From positions 1-64,000 of the forward strand of contig CACBBU010000004.1 of NCBI GenBank assembly GCA_902537615.1: 64,000 bases of DNA, written 5' to 3'. The stretch comes from an uncultured Alphaproteobacteria bacterium. GTDB taxonomy: Bacteria > Pseudomonadota > Alphaproteobacteria > Methylaequorales > Methylaequoraceae. Position 1 is the first letter of the stretch; the number at the start of each line of letters is the position of its first letter. Of the stretch, positions 49,038 through 58,407 are shown piece after piece. Both the position numbers and the translations under genes were made by a program. The notes under the pieces are model-generated. The model was not told where the DNA came from and did not search any database. It saw only the letters and a list, made by a program, of their open reading frames with translations.

Positions 49038-50369
49038 TTAGGTTGAGCTCTTTCTAAAAAGTCTATCAAAAACAATGAGCAATAAAAAAATTATGATTGG
49101 ATAAACAGGCATCAAATATCTAATCGTTGCAATATTTGCGAATGCGACAGTTATTAAATATAAATTTGAAAGTATTGAAAAAAAAGATATTAAATTCATT
49201 TTTCTTAAATTTATAATTGATATTAAAAAAAAAATATTAAGAGAAATTAATAAAATAATAAAAAAGATTTGGCTACACAAAAGAATTACTTTTGAGTTAA
49301 GTTTTACATAACCAGAAACCTCACCTAAACCTTTTTTAAGTGGATAGTCGTTTATATTATCTACTATTAATCTCATTCCTGTTGACCACTGACCGATATA
49401 GTTAAACATTGATAAATGAAGATAATCCATATAATTATTTTTTAAAAAATTAAAAAAAAGTGAAATATGTTTTTCTTGTAATTTTTTTTTTTCATAATTA
49501 CTGATTTGTATTTCATTTAAAAAAATATATTGAGCATGCGCCTCATAATCAGCTGAAAACTCCGACCTCAACATTGGATTTTTAATATTTATTAAAAAAT
49601 TATCTACATCCTTGTAATATGATTTTGATAATTTAAAAATATTTTGAAATTCTTGCGGATAATTTTCAATTTTAAAACTTTGTTTTCCGGAAGTTAAAAA
49701 AACTTTGCCAATTACAATATTGTAAAAAACACTTTGCCTTTGATCATGATGCTTAAAGAAAAGAAAATTTTCAAGTATTATCACAGCCAATAAAGGAAAA
49801 AACAGTGAAATAATATTTTTTATATTAAGTTTTGGTTTTTTAACTAAACAAATGTAAACCAACGTTATAATAGAGATAACAGGCCCAATTGATTTAAGAG
49901 AACATATAATCCCAAGTATCAAGCTTAAGAAAATCAATAATAGGTTGCTTCTGTTTTTATTCAATATCATTAGTCCTGCGAGAAAATTCACAGCACTAAA
50001 AAACAGTGACTCTGTCAATACTGTATTTGCATAGGATATATAATATAAATTTGAAAAAATTAGGCTTAAAAAGACGAAGGATAAAAGGATATTTAGTCCA
50101 TAATTCACTAAACAAAAAAAAAGAAAAACTATACTTAGAGAAAGAATTAATTTTTGTACTATAAATAAATCATAATTTAAAAAATCTATAATTTTTATGA
50201 AATAGGGATAAAATGATTTTCTGTAAGGATTGAATTCAATATATCCTGAAGAATCTGGTTGAAAACTATCTAGTATAGATGGTAAGTTGTTCAACAAAGT
50301 TAATGAAACAATTGTTAGTAATACAAATGAAAAAAAGTTCAGAATATTATTATTAAAAATCTTTGGCAT
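49038..50369 (-). CDS. Polytopic membrane protein, possible GT-C type glycosyltransferase
   Basis: The 443-residue protein has roughly ten membrane helices. After the first helix comes a periplasmic loop with SFQPDSSGYIEFNPYRKSFYPYF. An acidic DSSGY just outside helix one is the kind of place where GT-C enzymes keep a catalytic Asp, but no firm family signature is visible. O-antigen polymerase or ligase are alternatives. It starts the minus-strand asnB-acpS-GT4 unit and is divergent from the ABC flippase by 67 bp. Confidence 0.6.
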   Translation of the reverse strand: MPKIFNNNILNFFSFVLLTIVSLTLLNNLPSILDSFQPDSSGYIEFNPYRKSFYPYFIKIIDFLNYDLFIVQKLILSLSIVFLFFCLVNYGLNILLSFVFLSLIFSNLYYISYANTVLTESLFFSAVNFLAGLMILNKNRSNLLLIFLSLILGIICSLKSIGPVISIITLVYICLVKKPKLNIKNIISLFFPLLAVIILENFLFFKHHDQRQSVFYNIVIGKVFLTSGKQSFKIENYPQEFQNIFKLSKSYYKDVDNFLINIKNPMLRSEFSADYEAHAQYIFLNEIQISNYEKKKLQEKHISLFFNFLKNNYMDYLHLSMFNYIGQWSTGMRLIVDNINDYPLKKGLGEVSGYVKLNSKVILLCSQIFFIILLISLNIFFLISIINLRKMNLISFFSILSNLYLITVAFANIATIRYLMPVYPIIIFLLLIVFDRLFRKSST

Positions 50370-50436
50370 TTAATTTAAATTTTAATATTAATTATAAACA
50401 ATATGAACTTTAATAATACAGAAGTATTCAATAAAA

Positions 50437-52125
50437 ATGATACTTAAAGACGTATTCAATCTTTTAAATACTAATCTTAAGAGTAAATTAATTATATATT
50501 TATTAATTGTAATTGTCTTTGGAATTGTTGAATTAATTGGAATAGGCTCATTAGTATTGTTTTTTAACTTATTGCTTTCTGAAAATATTGAAAACTCAAC
50601 CCCAGCTCTAAAAAAAATATATTATTTTTTTCAATTTACAAACTTTAGAGATTTTTTATTTTTTATGGGTATATTTACAATTTCATCTGTAATTTTAAGA
50701 AACTTATTATTAATTTTAGACAGCTATTACAGAACAAAATTTGCATATACGTTGCAAGCACACTTAATGAATAAAATTTTTAAAAACTATCTTACTCAAA
50801 ATTATTCCTTTTTTTTAAATTACACCAGTAATCAGCTTAGTAAAAATATAATAGAAGAAATACCTGCATTAACTGGTAGATCAATTATTACAATGTTATC
50901 AATTATATGTGATAGCATAATTATCTTTTTTTTAATTTCTCTTATTTTTATATTTGAAACAAAAATAATTATTCTCTCACTACTTTTAGTGTCTATTTAT
51001 TATTTTGTTTTTTTCCAAAATATAAAAAAAAAAATTAATTTTATTGGAACAAAGAGGTTTGATGCAACAGAAAAAATATTTGAAATTGTAAGAGAATCAA
51101 TAGATGGCTACAAGGAAGTAAAAGTTTACAACTTTCTAAATTTACTGGAGTCTCGGTTAAGTTCTTTTCTTAAAACCTACACTAAAATATTTGTAAAATT
51201 TAACCTTTATAGAATTTTACCTAAACAATTTTTAGAAATTGGGATAGTTTTTTTTGTAATTATTTTTATTTTGACATTCTACGATATAGGTGTAAGCACA
51301 ATAACATCAACATTGTCTATACTAGTTCTTACTCTTTACAGAATACTCCCGAGATTAGATAGTTGCATGCATAATTTTTTATCACTCAAGTTTGACAAAA
51401 AAACTTTCAAAGTAATAATTTCACATTTAAACCTTCAAAATAAAGACACTAATTATCATGTAAAGTTAATTAAGGATATAAAAATTAAAAATGTGGAATT
51501 TAATTATAAAAATGAAAGAAAGCTTTTTGGACCGGTTAATCTTAATATAAAAAAAGGTGAAATAATTGGCATTACTGGAAAAAATGGATCAGGTAAGTCA
51601 ACTCTTATAGAAATAATATGTGGTTTTTTAAAACCTCAAAAGGGACGTATTTTTGTAGATGGACAGCCTTTAAAACATAACCTCTATCCGATCATTTCTT
51701 ATGTCACCCAAAAACCATTTTTTTTTAATTCTTCAATACAAGAAAACATTACCTTTTGTAAATCCAAAAAAGAAATTAGGTTAGATGATTACAAGGTTGC
51801 AATTTCTGTATCAGGTACAAAAAAATTAATAAGTCAAAAAAAAGGGAAAGAAAAGTTTTTAATATTAGACAATGCAAAAAATTTAAGTGGTGGTCAGAGA
51901 CAAAAAATAGCAATTGCAAGAGCACTTTACAAAAAATCCGATATAATTATTTTTGATGAAGCTACAAATGCATTAGACAAAAAAGCAGAAACAGAACTTT
52001 TTTCCAATTTACGAAAAATTAATTTAAATAAAGTTTTTCTAATTATTTCACATAGTAAAAATGTTTTAAATTTTTGTGATAAGAAATTTATTTTGAACAA
52101 TGGTAGGTTAGAAGAAACAAAATGA
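50437..52125 (+). CDS. ABC exporter/flippase, fused membrane and ATPase domains (PglK/MsbA-like)
   Basis: The 562-residue half-transporter has six helices (about 15-310) and a C-terminal ATPase: Walker A GITGKNGSGKST, Q-loop YVTQKPFFFNSS, signature NLSGGQRQKIAIARA, Walker B IIIFDEATNALD and H-loop LIISHS. In this setting a flippase for lipid-linked oligosaccharide (PglK type) is most likely. It overlaps rfbB by 4 bp and heads the nine-gene amino-sugar run. Confidence 0.88.
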   Translation: MILKDVFNLLNTNLKSKLIIYLLIVIVFGIVELIGIGSLVLFFNLLLSENIENSTPALKKIYYFFQFTNFRDFLFFMGIFTISSVILRNLLLILDSYYRTKFAYTLQAHLMNKIFKNYLTQNYSFFLNYTSNQLSKNIIEEIPALTGRSIITMLSIICDSIIIFFLISLIFIFETKIIILSLLLVSIYYFVFFQNIKKKINFIGTKRFDATEKIFEIVRESIDGYKEVKVYNFLNLLESRLSSFLKTYTKIFVKFNLYRILPKQFLEIGIVFFVIIFILTFYDIGVSTITSTLSILVLTLYRILPRLDSCMHNFLSLKFDKKTFKVIISHLNLQNKDTNYHVKLIKDIKIKNVEFNYKNERKLFGPVNLNIKKGEIIGITGKNGSGKSTLIEIICGFLKPQKGRIFVDGQPLKHNLYPIISYVTQKPFFFNSSIQENITFCKSKKEIRLDDYKVAISVSGTKKLISQKKGKEKFLILDNAKNLSGGQRQKIAIARALYKKSDIIIFDEATNALDKKAETELFSNLRKINLNKVFLIISHSKNVLNFCDKKFILNNGRLEETK

Positions 52126-53108
52126 ACAAAGTGTTGATAACAGGCGGATGCGGTTTTATAGGCTTTCATATGATAAACAAGCTTATAAAAAAAAATAATA
52201 TTATTTTAAATTTAGACTTTCTTGGTTACGCTTCATCAAAAAAAGATCTAAATTATAAAAAAAATTATAGTTTTATAAATGCAGATATCAAAAATTTTGC
52301 AAAACTAAAAAAAATAATTTTTGAATTTTCACCAAATTATATTTTAAATTTTGCAGCGGAGTCTCATGTTGATAATTCCATAGTAAACGCCAATCCTTTC
52401 ATAAATTCAAACATTATTGGTACTTTTAATTTATTACAAATAGCTAAAAATCTGCCGAATACATTCAAAATGTTTTTACATATTTCAACAGATGAAGTTT
52501 TTGGGTCTTTGAGTTTAAATCAAAAAAAAAGATTTAGCGAAAAAACACCATATGATCCAAGCTCACCTTATTCAGCATCAAAAGCAGCATCTGATCACCT
52601 AGTCAAAGCATGGGGAAGGACATACAATGTACCATACATTATAACTAATTGTAGTAATAATTTTGGGCCACGACAATTTCACGAAAAACTTATTCCCGTT
52701 ATCATTTTATCATGTATTAATAAAAGATTTATTCCAGTTTATGGTAATGGAAAAAATATAAGAGACTGGATCTTTGTTGAAGATCATTGCAATGCATTAG
52801 AATCCATAATGTTAAAGGGAAAAGTTTTTTCACAATATTTAATTGGTGCAAGAAATAACTATTCTAATATAAAGTTAGTAAAAAAAATATGTAAATTACT
52901 TGATAAAATAAAACCAAATAAATCAGGACTTAATTCTTATTCAGATTTAATTAAATTTGTAAGTGACAGACCTGGTCACGATGTAAAATACTCTATTGAT
53001 CCCACCAAAATTGAAAATGAATTGAAATGGAAGCCTAAATATAATTTTGAATCAGCTTTAAAATTAACAATTAAATGGTATTTAAATAACGTTAATTATT
53101 GGAATTAG
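52122..53108 (+). CDS. rfbB: dTDP-glucose 4,6-dehydratase
   Basis: The enzyme forms dTDP-4-keto-6-deoxyglucose. The 328 residues carry ITGGCGFIGFHMI, FAAESHVDNSIVNANPFINSNIIGT, HISTDEVFGSL, YSASKAASDHLV (YxxxK), SNNFGPRQFHEKLIP, RDWIFVEDHCNAL and DRPGHDVKYSID, all diagnostic for RmlB over UDP-GlcNAc dehydratases. The rmlC and rmlD genes for rhamnose are not present, so the keto sugar probably goes to the aminotransferase two genes downstream. It overlaps the next reading frame at its end. Confidence 0.95.
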   Translation: MNKVLITGGCGFIGFHMINKLIKKNNIILNLDFLGYASSKKDLNYKKNYSFINADIKNFAKLKKIIFEFSPNYILNFAAESHVDNSIVNANPFINSNIIGTFNLLQIAKNLPNTFKMFLHISTDEVFGSLSLNQKKRFSEKTPYDPSSPYSASKAASDHLVKAWGRTYNVPYIITNCSNNFGPRQFHEKLIPVIILSCINKRFIPVYGNGKNIRDWIFVEDHCNALESIMLKGKVFSQYLIGARNNYSNIKLVKKICKLLDKIKPNKSGLNSYSDLIKFVSDRPGHDVKYSIDPTKIENELKWKPKYNFESALKLTIKWYLNNVNYWN

Positions 53109-53110
53109 TT

Positions 53111-53992
53111 ATGAAAAAAGGAATATTACTATCTGGTGGTTATGGAACAAGATTGTATCCTACAACCTTGGCCATGAACAAGCACTTTCTAAACATATAC
53201 AGTAAACCAATGATATTTTACTCAATAAGTATTTTAATGTTAGCTAACATAAAAGAAATATTAATCATTGCCTTGTCAAAAGATATTCTATTATACAAGA
53301 ATTTATTTGGAAATGGACAACGTTTAGGAATTAAAATTAAATATGAGACCCAAGACTTTCCCGGGGGAATTGCGGAATCTATAAAAATTGCAGATAAATT
53401 TATTGGTAATGACGATTTTGCCTTGATGTTAGGAGATAATTTTTTTTATAGCGAAAATTTAACAAAAATTCTTTCTGCTGCAGTTAAAAAGCTGGAAGGA
53501 GCTGTTGTTTTTGCTTATTATGTAAAAAATGCATCCGAATATGGAATCATTGAATTTGATAAAAAGAAAAAAGTGAAATCTATTAAAGAAAAACCAAAGA
53601 ATTCAAATTCAAACTTTGCTATAACTGGCTTATATTTTTACAAAAATGTTGCAAAAAAAATGGTAAGTAAAATTAAACCATCAAAAAGAGGAGAACTTGA
53701 AATAAGTTCACTTAACAATCTTTTTCTTAAAAATAATAAACTTGATGTTGAGATACTTGGAAGGGGAGTTGCTTGGCTTGATACTGGCTCCTACGAAGGA
53801 CTTCTTGAAGCTAGTAATTTTGTGTACTCAATTGAAAAGCGTCAGACACTTTTAATCAACTGTCCCGAGGAAATAGCATATAGAAAAAAATGGATAGATA
53901 AAAAAATGTTATTAAAAAGTGCTAATAATTACAAAAACTCCTCTTATGGTAAATATTTGCTAAGAATTTCAAAAGAAAGTTTATATTATTAA
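53111..53992 (+). CDS. rfbA: Glucose-1-phosphate thymidylyltransferase
   Basis: This enzyme makes dTDP-glucose. I choose ATG 53111 (MKKGILLSGG), giving 293 residues; ATG 53099 would overlap rfbB. Motifs: LLSGGYGTRLYPTTLAMNK, KPMIFYSISILM, GGIAESIKIAD, MLGDNFFY, EYGIIEFD, AITGLYFY, KRGELEISSLN and WLDTGSYEGLLEA. The usual SKQLLPIYDKP reads NKHFLNIYSKP, a mild divergence. With rfbB it supplies the dTDP-4-keto-6-deoxy sugar. Confidence 0.93.
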   Translation: MKKGILLSGGYGTRLYPTTLAMNKHFLNIYSKPMIFYSISILMLANIKEILIIALSKDILLYKNLFGNGQRLGIKIKYETQDFPGGIAESIKIADKFIGNDDFALMLGDNFFYSENLTKILSAAVKKLEGAVVFAYYVKNASEYGIIEFDKKKKVKSIKEKPKNSNSNFAITGLYFYKNVAKKMVSKIKPSKRGELEISSLNNLFLKNNKLDVEILGRGVAWLDTGSYEGLLEASNFVYSIEKRQTLLINCPEEIAYRKKWIDKKMLLKSANNYKNSSYGKYLLRISKESLYY

Positions 53993-53994
53993 AA

Positions 53995-55155
53995 ATGAGA
54001 AAAAAATTTTTAGTTTTTAGTAAACCAGAAATTACTAAAGACGATATTATTTCAGCATCTAAAGTTTTAAAATCTGGTTGGGTTGGAACCGGACCAATAG
54101 TTAAAGAGTTTGAAAAAAAGTTTGCAAGTTTCAAAAATATCAATCAATCTAATGTAATAGCCCTCAACTCCTGTACTTCTGCATTAACTTTAGCTTTGAA
54201 AGCTCTTAATTTTGAACCAAATAGTGAAATAATTACCACTCCAATGACATTTTGTTCAACAATTAACTCTATAGTGAATGCAAGACTAAAACCGGTATTT
54301 GTTGACATTAATATTGAAACAAGAAACATAGACGTGGATAAAATTGAAGAAAAAATTACTAAGAAAACAAAAGCTTTATTAATCGTTCACTTTGCTGGAC
54401 TACCATGCGAAATGGATAAAATTATGTCTATTGTCAAAAAATATAAACTAAAATTAATTGAGGATTGTGCCCACGCAATTGAATCTGAATTTAATGGAAA
54501 GAAAACTGGAACGTTTGGCGATTTTTCCTGTTTTAGTTTTTATGCAACAAAGAATTTAACTACAGGTGGAGAAGGTGGAATTCTCATAAGTAAAAAAAAA
54601 AAAGATTCTTCATACTGCAGAAATTTATCTCTTCACGGAATGTCAAAGGATGCATGGAATAGATTTAACAAAAAAGGTTTTTTTCATTATGATGTTGTTT
54701 ATAGTGGATTTAAATTTAACCTTACTGACCTCTCAGCATCCATTGGAATAGGAGGACTTAGTAGAATAGAAAAAAATTTATCAAAAAGACAAATTATTTG
54801 TAAGTTTTATTCAGACAATTTAAAAAAACTTCCTCTAATACTACCAAATTTTTTTTATGAAAAAAAAATTAAGCATGCACATCATCTTTATAATATTTTA
54901 ATATCAAAAAAGTCTAAAATAAATAGGGACCAACTAGCTGAGAAATTAAACCAATTTAATATTGGAATTGGTATTCATTACAGAAGTATCGGTGAGTTTT
55001 CTTTTTACAAAAACAAATATAATTTAGCAAAAAATAAATATCCCGTTTCAGAGTTAGTAGGTAGTACTAACATAAGCCTTCCACTCTCTGCAAGTATGAC
55101 AAAGTATGATATGATAAGTGTAGTAAAGGCAATAAAGAAAATTTTTCATGAATAA
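53995..55155 (+). CDS. DegT/DnrJ/EryC1/StrS family sugar aminotransferase
   Basis: The 386-residue PLP enzyme has ALNSCTSALTLALKAL, TTPMTFCSTINSI, VHFAGLPCEMDKIM, LIEDCAHAIES and FSFYATKNLTTG with the PLP lysine. It should aminate a 4-keto (or 3-keto) nucleotide sugar. Because rfbA and rfbB directly precede it, dTDP-4-keto-6-deoxyglucose giving a dTDP-4-amino-4,6-dideoxyhexose is the simplest reading. A PseC-like role on a UDP-sugar is the alternative, but no UDP-GlcNAc dehydratase is seen. It overlaps the SDR gene by 8 bp. Confidence 0.88.
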   Translation: MRKKFLVFSKPEITKDDIISASKVLKSGWVGTGPIVKEFEKKFASFKNINQSNVIALNSCTSALTLALKALNFEPNSEIITTPMTFCSTINSIVNARLKPVFVDINIETRNIDVDKIEEKITKKTKALLIVHFAGLPCEMDKIMSIVKKYKLKLIEDCAHAIESEFNGKKTGTFGDFSCFSFYATKNLTTGGEGGILISKKKKDSSYCRNLSLHGMSKDAWNRFNKKGFFHYDVVYSGFKFNLTDLSASIGIGGLSRIEKNLSKRQIICKFYSDNLKKLPLILPNFFYEKKIKHAHHLYNILISKKSKINRDQLAEKLNQFNIGIGIHYRSIGEFSFYKNKYNLAKNKYPVSELVGSTNISLPLSASMTKYDMISVVKAIKKIFHE

Positions 55156-55933
55156 AAATTATACTTTAAAAAATTTATTTGACATAAGTTATCATAAAGT
55201 TCTGTTGACCGGTGCTAACGGTCAGCTAGGCATGGAAATATGTGAAGCTTTGTTAGATTTAGGAGCAGAAGTTTATGCGATTGATAAGACTTTAAGTAAT
55301 ATAGAAAAAATTGAAACAAGAAAATTAAAAAAATTTAAACTTGATATAACCAATAAAGGAGAATTAGAAGGACTGTTTACATTTCTAAAAAAAAAAAATA
55401 TGAACCTTACGGCCTTAATTAATAATGCAGCAGTAAGTTTTTTTTCCCCATTTAAAAAGAGAACTGATTACGAACTTGATAATACCTACAATGTTAATAT
55501 TAAAGCGCCCATTAAACTTATTCAAAACTTTTTAAAATTAAAAAATCAACTCAAAGAACACAGAAAAATTATCAATATTGCATCAATTTACGGTAATGTT
55601 TCTCCAAATTTTTCAATTTATGAAAAACACGATAGAAGAAACTCAGAAATTTATGGTGCGTCTAAGGCTGCCTTAATTCAATTAACAAAGTATTTTTCAA
55701 CAATGTCTAAAAAAGAGAAAATTCTAGTTAATGCTATAGCGCCAGGAGGAATTTTTAATATAAAATCACCACAATCAAAAAGCTTTATAAAAAAATATTC
55801 TTCACTTTGTCCATTAAAAAGGCTAGCAAATACTAGAGAGATGATTGGTATAATAATTTATTTACTATCTGAATCTTCGTCATATACTAATGGTCAAACA
55901 ATAATGATTGATGGTGGTTATTCATCTTGGTAA
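55148..55933 (+). CDS. Short-chain dehydrogenase/reductase of the PtmA/FlmH type
   Basis: The 261-residue classical SDR has LLTGANGQLGMEICEAL (TGxxxGxG-like, with NGQ), LINNAAVSFF (NNAA), INIASIYG (catalytic Ser), YGASKAALIQL (YxxxK) and a C-terminal GQTIMIDGGYSSW. SDRs of this subtype sit in sialic- and legionaminic-acid flagellin glycosylation loci (PtmA, FlmH), where their reaction is not well settled. The neighbours here are the aminotransferase (8-bp overlap) and the neuB-like gene. Confidence 0.82.
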   Translation: MNKNYTLKNLFDISYHKVLLTGANGQLGMEICEALLDLGAEVYAIDKTLSNIEKIETRKLKKFKLDITNKGELEGLFTFLKKKNMNLTALINNAAVSFFSPFKKRTDYELDNTYNVNIKAPIKLIQNFLKLKNQLKEHRKIINIASIYGNVSPNFSIYEKHDRRNSEIYGASKAALIQLTKYFSTMSKKEKILVNAIAPGGIFNIKSPQSKSFIKKYSSLCPLKRLANTREMIGIIIYLLSESSSYTNGQTIMIDGGYSSW

Positions 55934-55934
55934 T

Positions 55935-56741
55935 ATGCAAAAAGTTAAAATCATTGCAGAAATTGGAATTAATCATAGCGGAAAACTAGAAAATGCTAAA
56001 AAGCTGATTCAAGCTGCTAAAGATTCGGGTTGTGACTATGGTAAACTTCAGACTTACATTACTGAAAAAAGAGTAAAATCAGATTCTCCGATTTTTGATA
56101 TATTAAAAAAATGTGAGTTATCATTTTCAGAACAGGAAAAGCTATTCAAGTTTTCTAAAGAGATTGATTTTGAAATTTTCAGCACGCCCTTTGATTATGA
56201 GTCAGTGAATTTTTTAGAGTCAGTAGGTTGTCAAATTTTAAAAATAGCAAGTTTTGATTCAATTAATAAAGAATTACTTACAAAAGTATCGGAAACAAAA
56301 AAACAATCAATCATCTCCACTGGAATGACAAATGAGTCAGAATTAAATGAAGCAATATCAATTCTTGAAAATTCTAATTTTAAACCAATAATTCTTCACT
56401 GTATCTCCTCATATCCACTGCATGAAAATAATGCATTACTGTCAAATATAAGTTATTTAAAAAAAAAGTATCCAAAGAATTCTATTGGATTTTCTGATCA
56501 CTCAGTAGGAATTAAGGTACCAATTCTTGCTGCAGCCGCTGGTGCAGAGATCATTGAAAAGCACTTTACAATTGATGACATTGATGAGGGTCCTGATAAT
56601 AGTATTTCACTCAATAAAATAGGTATGACTGAATTAGTTAATGAAATTAAAAAACTTGAAACTATTTTTGGAAACCCTGCTCTTGGAATAAGAGGTTCAG
56701 AAAATGAAATTGTTCAGTATAGAAGAAACAGAATTTTATGA
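55935..56741 (+). CDS. NeuB/PseI-family nonulosonic acid synthase, short form without SAF domain
   Basis: NeuB-type enzymes condense a 6-carbon sugar with PEP to a nonulosonic acid. From ATG 55935 the protein has 268 residues: IIAEIGINHSGKLENAKKLI, LKIASFDSINKELL, ISTGMTNESEL, LHCISSYPL, IGFSDHSVGIKVPILAAAAGAEIIEKHFTID. It ends near YRRNRIL, just where the C-terminal antifreeze-like SAF domain (about 60-70 residues) should begin, so it lacks that domain. The usual GPDH motif reads GPDNS. The next gene starts 4 bp inside it, so this is not a frameshift. Confidence 0.85.
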   Translation: MQKVKIIAEIGINHSGKLENAKKLIQAAKDSGCDYGKLQTYITEKRVKSDSPIFDILKKCELSFSEQEKLFKFSKEIDFEIFSTPFDYESVNFLESVGCQILKIASFDSINKELLTKVSETKKQSIISTGMTNESELNEAISILENSNFKPIILHCISSYPLHENNALLSNISYLKKKYPKNSIGFSDHSVGIKVPILAAAAGAEIIEKHFTIDDIDEGPDNSISLNKIGMTELVNEIKKLETIFGNPALGIRGSENEIVQYRRNRIL

Positions 56742-57709
56742 GACTTATCATTAGAACAGATGCTAGTGAGTCATCTGATTTTGGTACAGGTCATGTTCAA
56801 AGAATGACACTGTTTGCTGAAAATATTAAAAATTATGGAAATATTTTTTTTTTAATGAGAAGTAAAAATCAATTTTCCGTGTCAAAAACTATTCAAACCA
56901 AATTCAAAGTCGTCAAAATTAATTCAGATAGAGACTTAGAACAAAATACTAAAGAGGAGCTATTTTCTATTCTTAAACTTAAACCAGATATAGTTTTTTT
57001 TGATAGGCTTAATACAAAGTACAATTTGATTCATATTTTGAAAAAAAAGAATGTAAAGGTTGTAAGTTTTGATGATTCTGGATTCGGAAGTAAACTCACT
57101 AACTTAACATTTAATTCACTTGTCTCAAGTAAATTAGAAGAGGCAAATATACTTAATGGATATAAATATTTAATACTCAACAAAAATATAAAAAATAAGA
57201 AAGTAAGAAAAAATCAAATCTTTATTTCTTTTGGAGGTTTTGATAAAAAAAAACTTTGCCAAAAAATTTTACAAAAAATAGATTTCAACAAATTTAATAA
57301 TTATAAATTTATTTTAGTTTGTGGGTCTAACAGCTACAAACGACAACTAGAAAAATTCATAAAAATTACAGGAATCAATAATGTAAAAATTTTAGCGAGA
57401 ACTGATAATTTTTTAGAAATTTTATCAAATAGTAAGCTATCAATTACGGCAGGAGGAATAACTCTTTTTGAATCAATAAGACTCAAAACACCCTCTTTAT
57501 GCTACCCACAATTTCATCATCAAATACGAAATATTAATCAATTAGAAGACTTAGGTTTGACAATTAAGATAAGAATGAATCAATGTTTGACTAAACAAAT
57601 TTTAAAAACACTAAATCAATTAAACCATAAAAAAACTAATATTATAGACGGTTTGGGTGTTGACAGAGTAGTTAAAGAATTAAAACAACGGAAAATTTTA
57701 TGGACGTGA
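56738..57709 (+). CDS. PseG-like nucleotide-sugar hydrolase
   Basis: The 323-residue protein opens RLIIRTDASESSDFGTGHVQRMTLFAE, the RxDxxxxxGxGHxxR loop of PseG. It continues in GT-B fashion with VVSFDDSG, ISFGGFDKK and a C-terminal SITAGGITLFESIRLKTPSLCYPQFHHQ. PseG removes the nucleotide from UDP-2,4-diacetamido-trideoxy-altrose before condensation. Here the nearest nucleotide sugar is a dTDP-sugar, so its specificity may differ. It overlaps the NeuB-like gene by 4 bp and the GNAT gene by 10 bp. Confidence 0.82.
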   Translation: MRLIIRTDASESSDFGTGHVQRMTLFAENIKNYGNIFFLMRSKNQFSVSKTIQTKFKVVKINSDRDLEQNTKEELFSILKLKPDIVFFDRLNTKYNLIHILKKKNVKVVSFDDSGFGSKLTNLTFNSLVSSKLEEANILNGYKYLILNKNIKNKKVRKNQIFISFGGFDKKKLCQKILQKIDFNKFNNYKFILVCGSNSYKRQLEKFIKITGINNVKILARTDNFLEILSNSKLSITAGGITLFESIRLKTPSLCYPQFHHQIRNINQLEDLGLTIKIRMNQCLTKQILKTLNQLNHKKTNIIDGLGVDRVVKELKQRKILWT

Positions 57710-58407
57710 CAAGACTTGACTGGGATTCTAATTTCTTTGGTTTCAATGTGGCAAAAATTAAAGGTAGTTCAATTAATGAAAATCAGCTTAGAAATGTTCT
57801 TGAATACTGTAGGTTAAATGAAATTTCACTATTACAATTTAAGTCAAATCTTTATCAAAAAAAGAATATTAATTTAGCTGAAAAATATAAGTTTAACTTT
57901 GTGGATTTGAGAATAACCTATTTAAAAGAAATATCACAAATTAAAGGAAAAATATTCAAAATTAAGTTAGCAAATGAGAAGGATATTCCAGAACTTAAAA
58001 ATATTTGTAATAATCTTTTTAAATATAGTAGATATTATTATGATTCCAATTTTGACAAAACTCTTATCAATAATTTCTACAAAAACTGGATTGAAAAATC
58101 AGTTATTGGTAACTTTGATCATGGAGTTTATGTATATAAAAAATTCAAAAAAATTATGGGATTTTTAAGTTTTCGTACAAACAAGTCATTCGGAGAGATA
58201 AGTTTAATTGGTACTGCAAAAAAATATCAAAGAATAGGAGTAGCTCACGAACTGTTAAAATTTTTTGAACACCAACTTTTGAAAAATAAAATAAATAAAA
58301 TTAAGGTTACTACACAAGGAAGAAACATATCAGCCCAAAACTTCTATCAAAAAAATGATTTCTTAACACAAAAATTAGAGGCATACTATCATTTATGGAT
58401 AATTTAA
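57700..58407 (+). CDS. GNAT N-acetyltransferase, WecD/PseH-like
   Basis: The 235-residue protein starts DVTRLDWDSNFFGFNVAKIKG. This resembles WecD, the dTDP-4-amino-4,6-dideoxygalactose acetyltransferase (LxWDSxFFGxxxAxI). A GNAT domain follows (about 80-230, IGTAKKYQRIGVAHELLKFF as the acetyl-CoA loop, then ISAQNFYQKNDFL). It would acetylate the 4-amino sugar. Resemblance to a dTDP-sugar enzyme supports the dTDP route inferred for this run. It overlaps the next gene by 13 bp. Confidence 0.78.
   Translation: MDVTRLDWDSNFFGFNVAKIKGSSINENQLRNVLEYCRLNEISLLQFKSNLYQKKNINLAEKYKFNFVDLRITYLKEISQIKGKIFKIKLANEKDIPELKNICNNLFKYSRYYYDSNFDKTLINNFYKNWIEKSVIGNFDHGVYVYKKFKKIMGFLSFRTNKSFGEISLIGTAKKYQRIGVAHELLKFFEHQLLKNKINKIKVTTQGRNISAQNFYQKNDFLTQKLEAYYHLWII

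Noticed and set aside
53995-55155. PseC (UDP-sugar aminotransferase) as the firm name for the DegT-family enzyme
   Set aside because: Motifs are shared across the whole DegT family, and the adjacent genes make a dTDP-sugar, so a specific UDP-sugar name is not supported.
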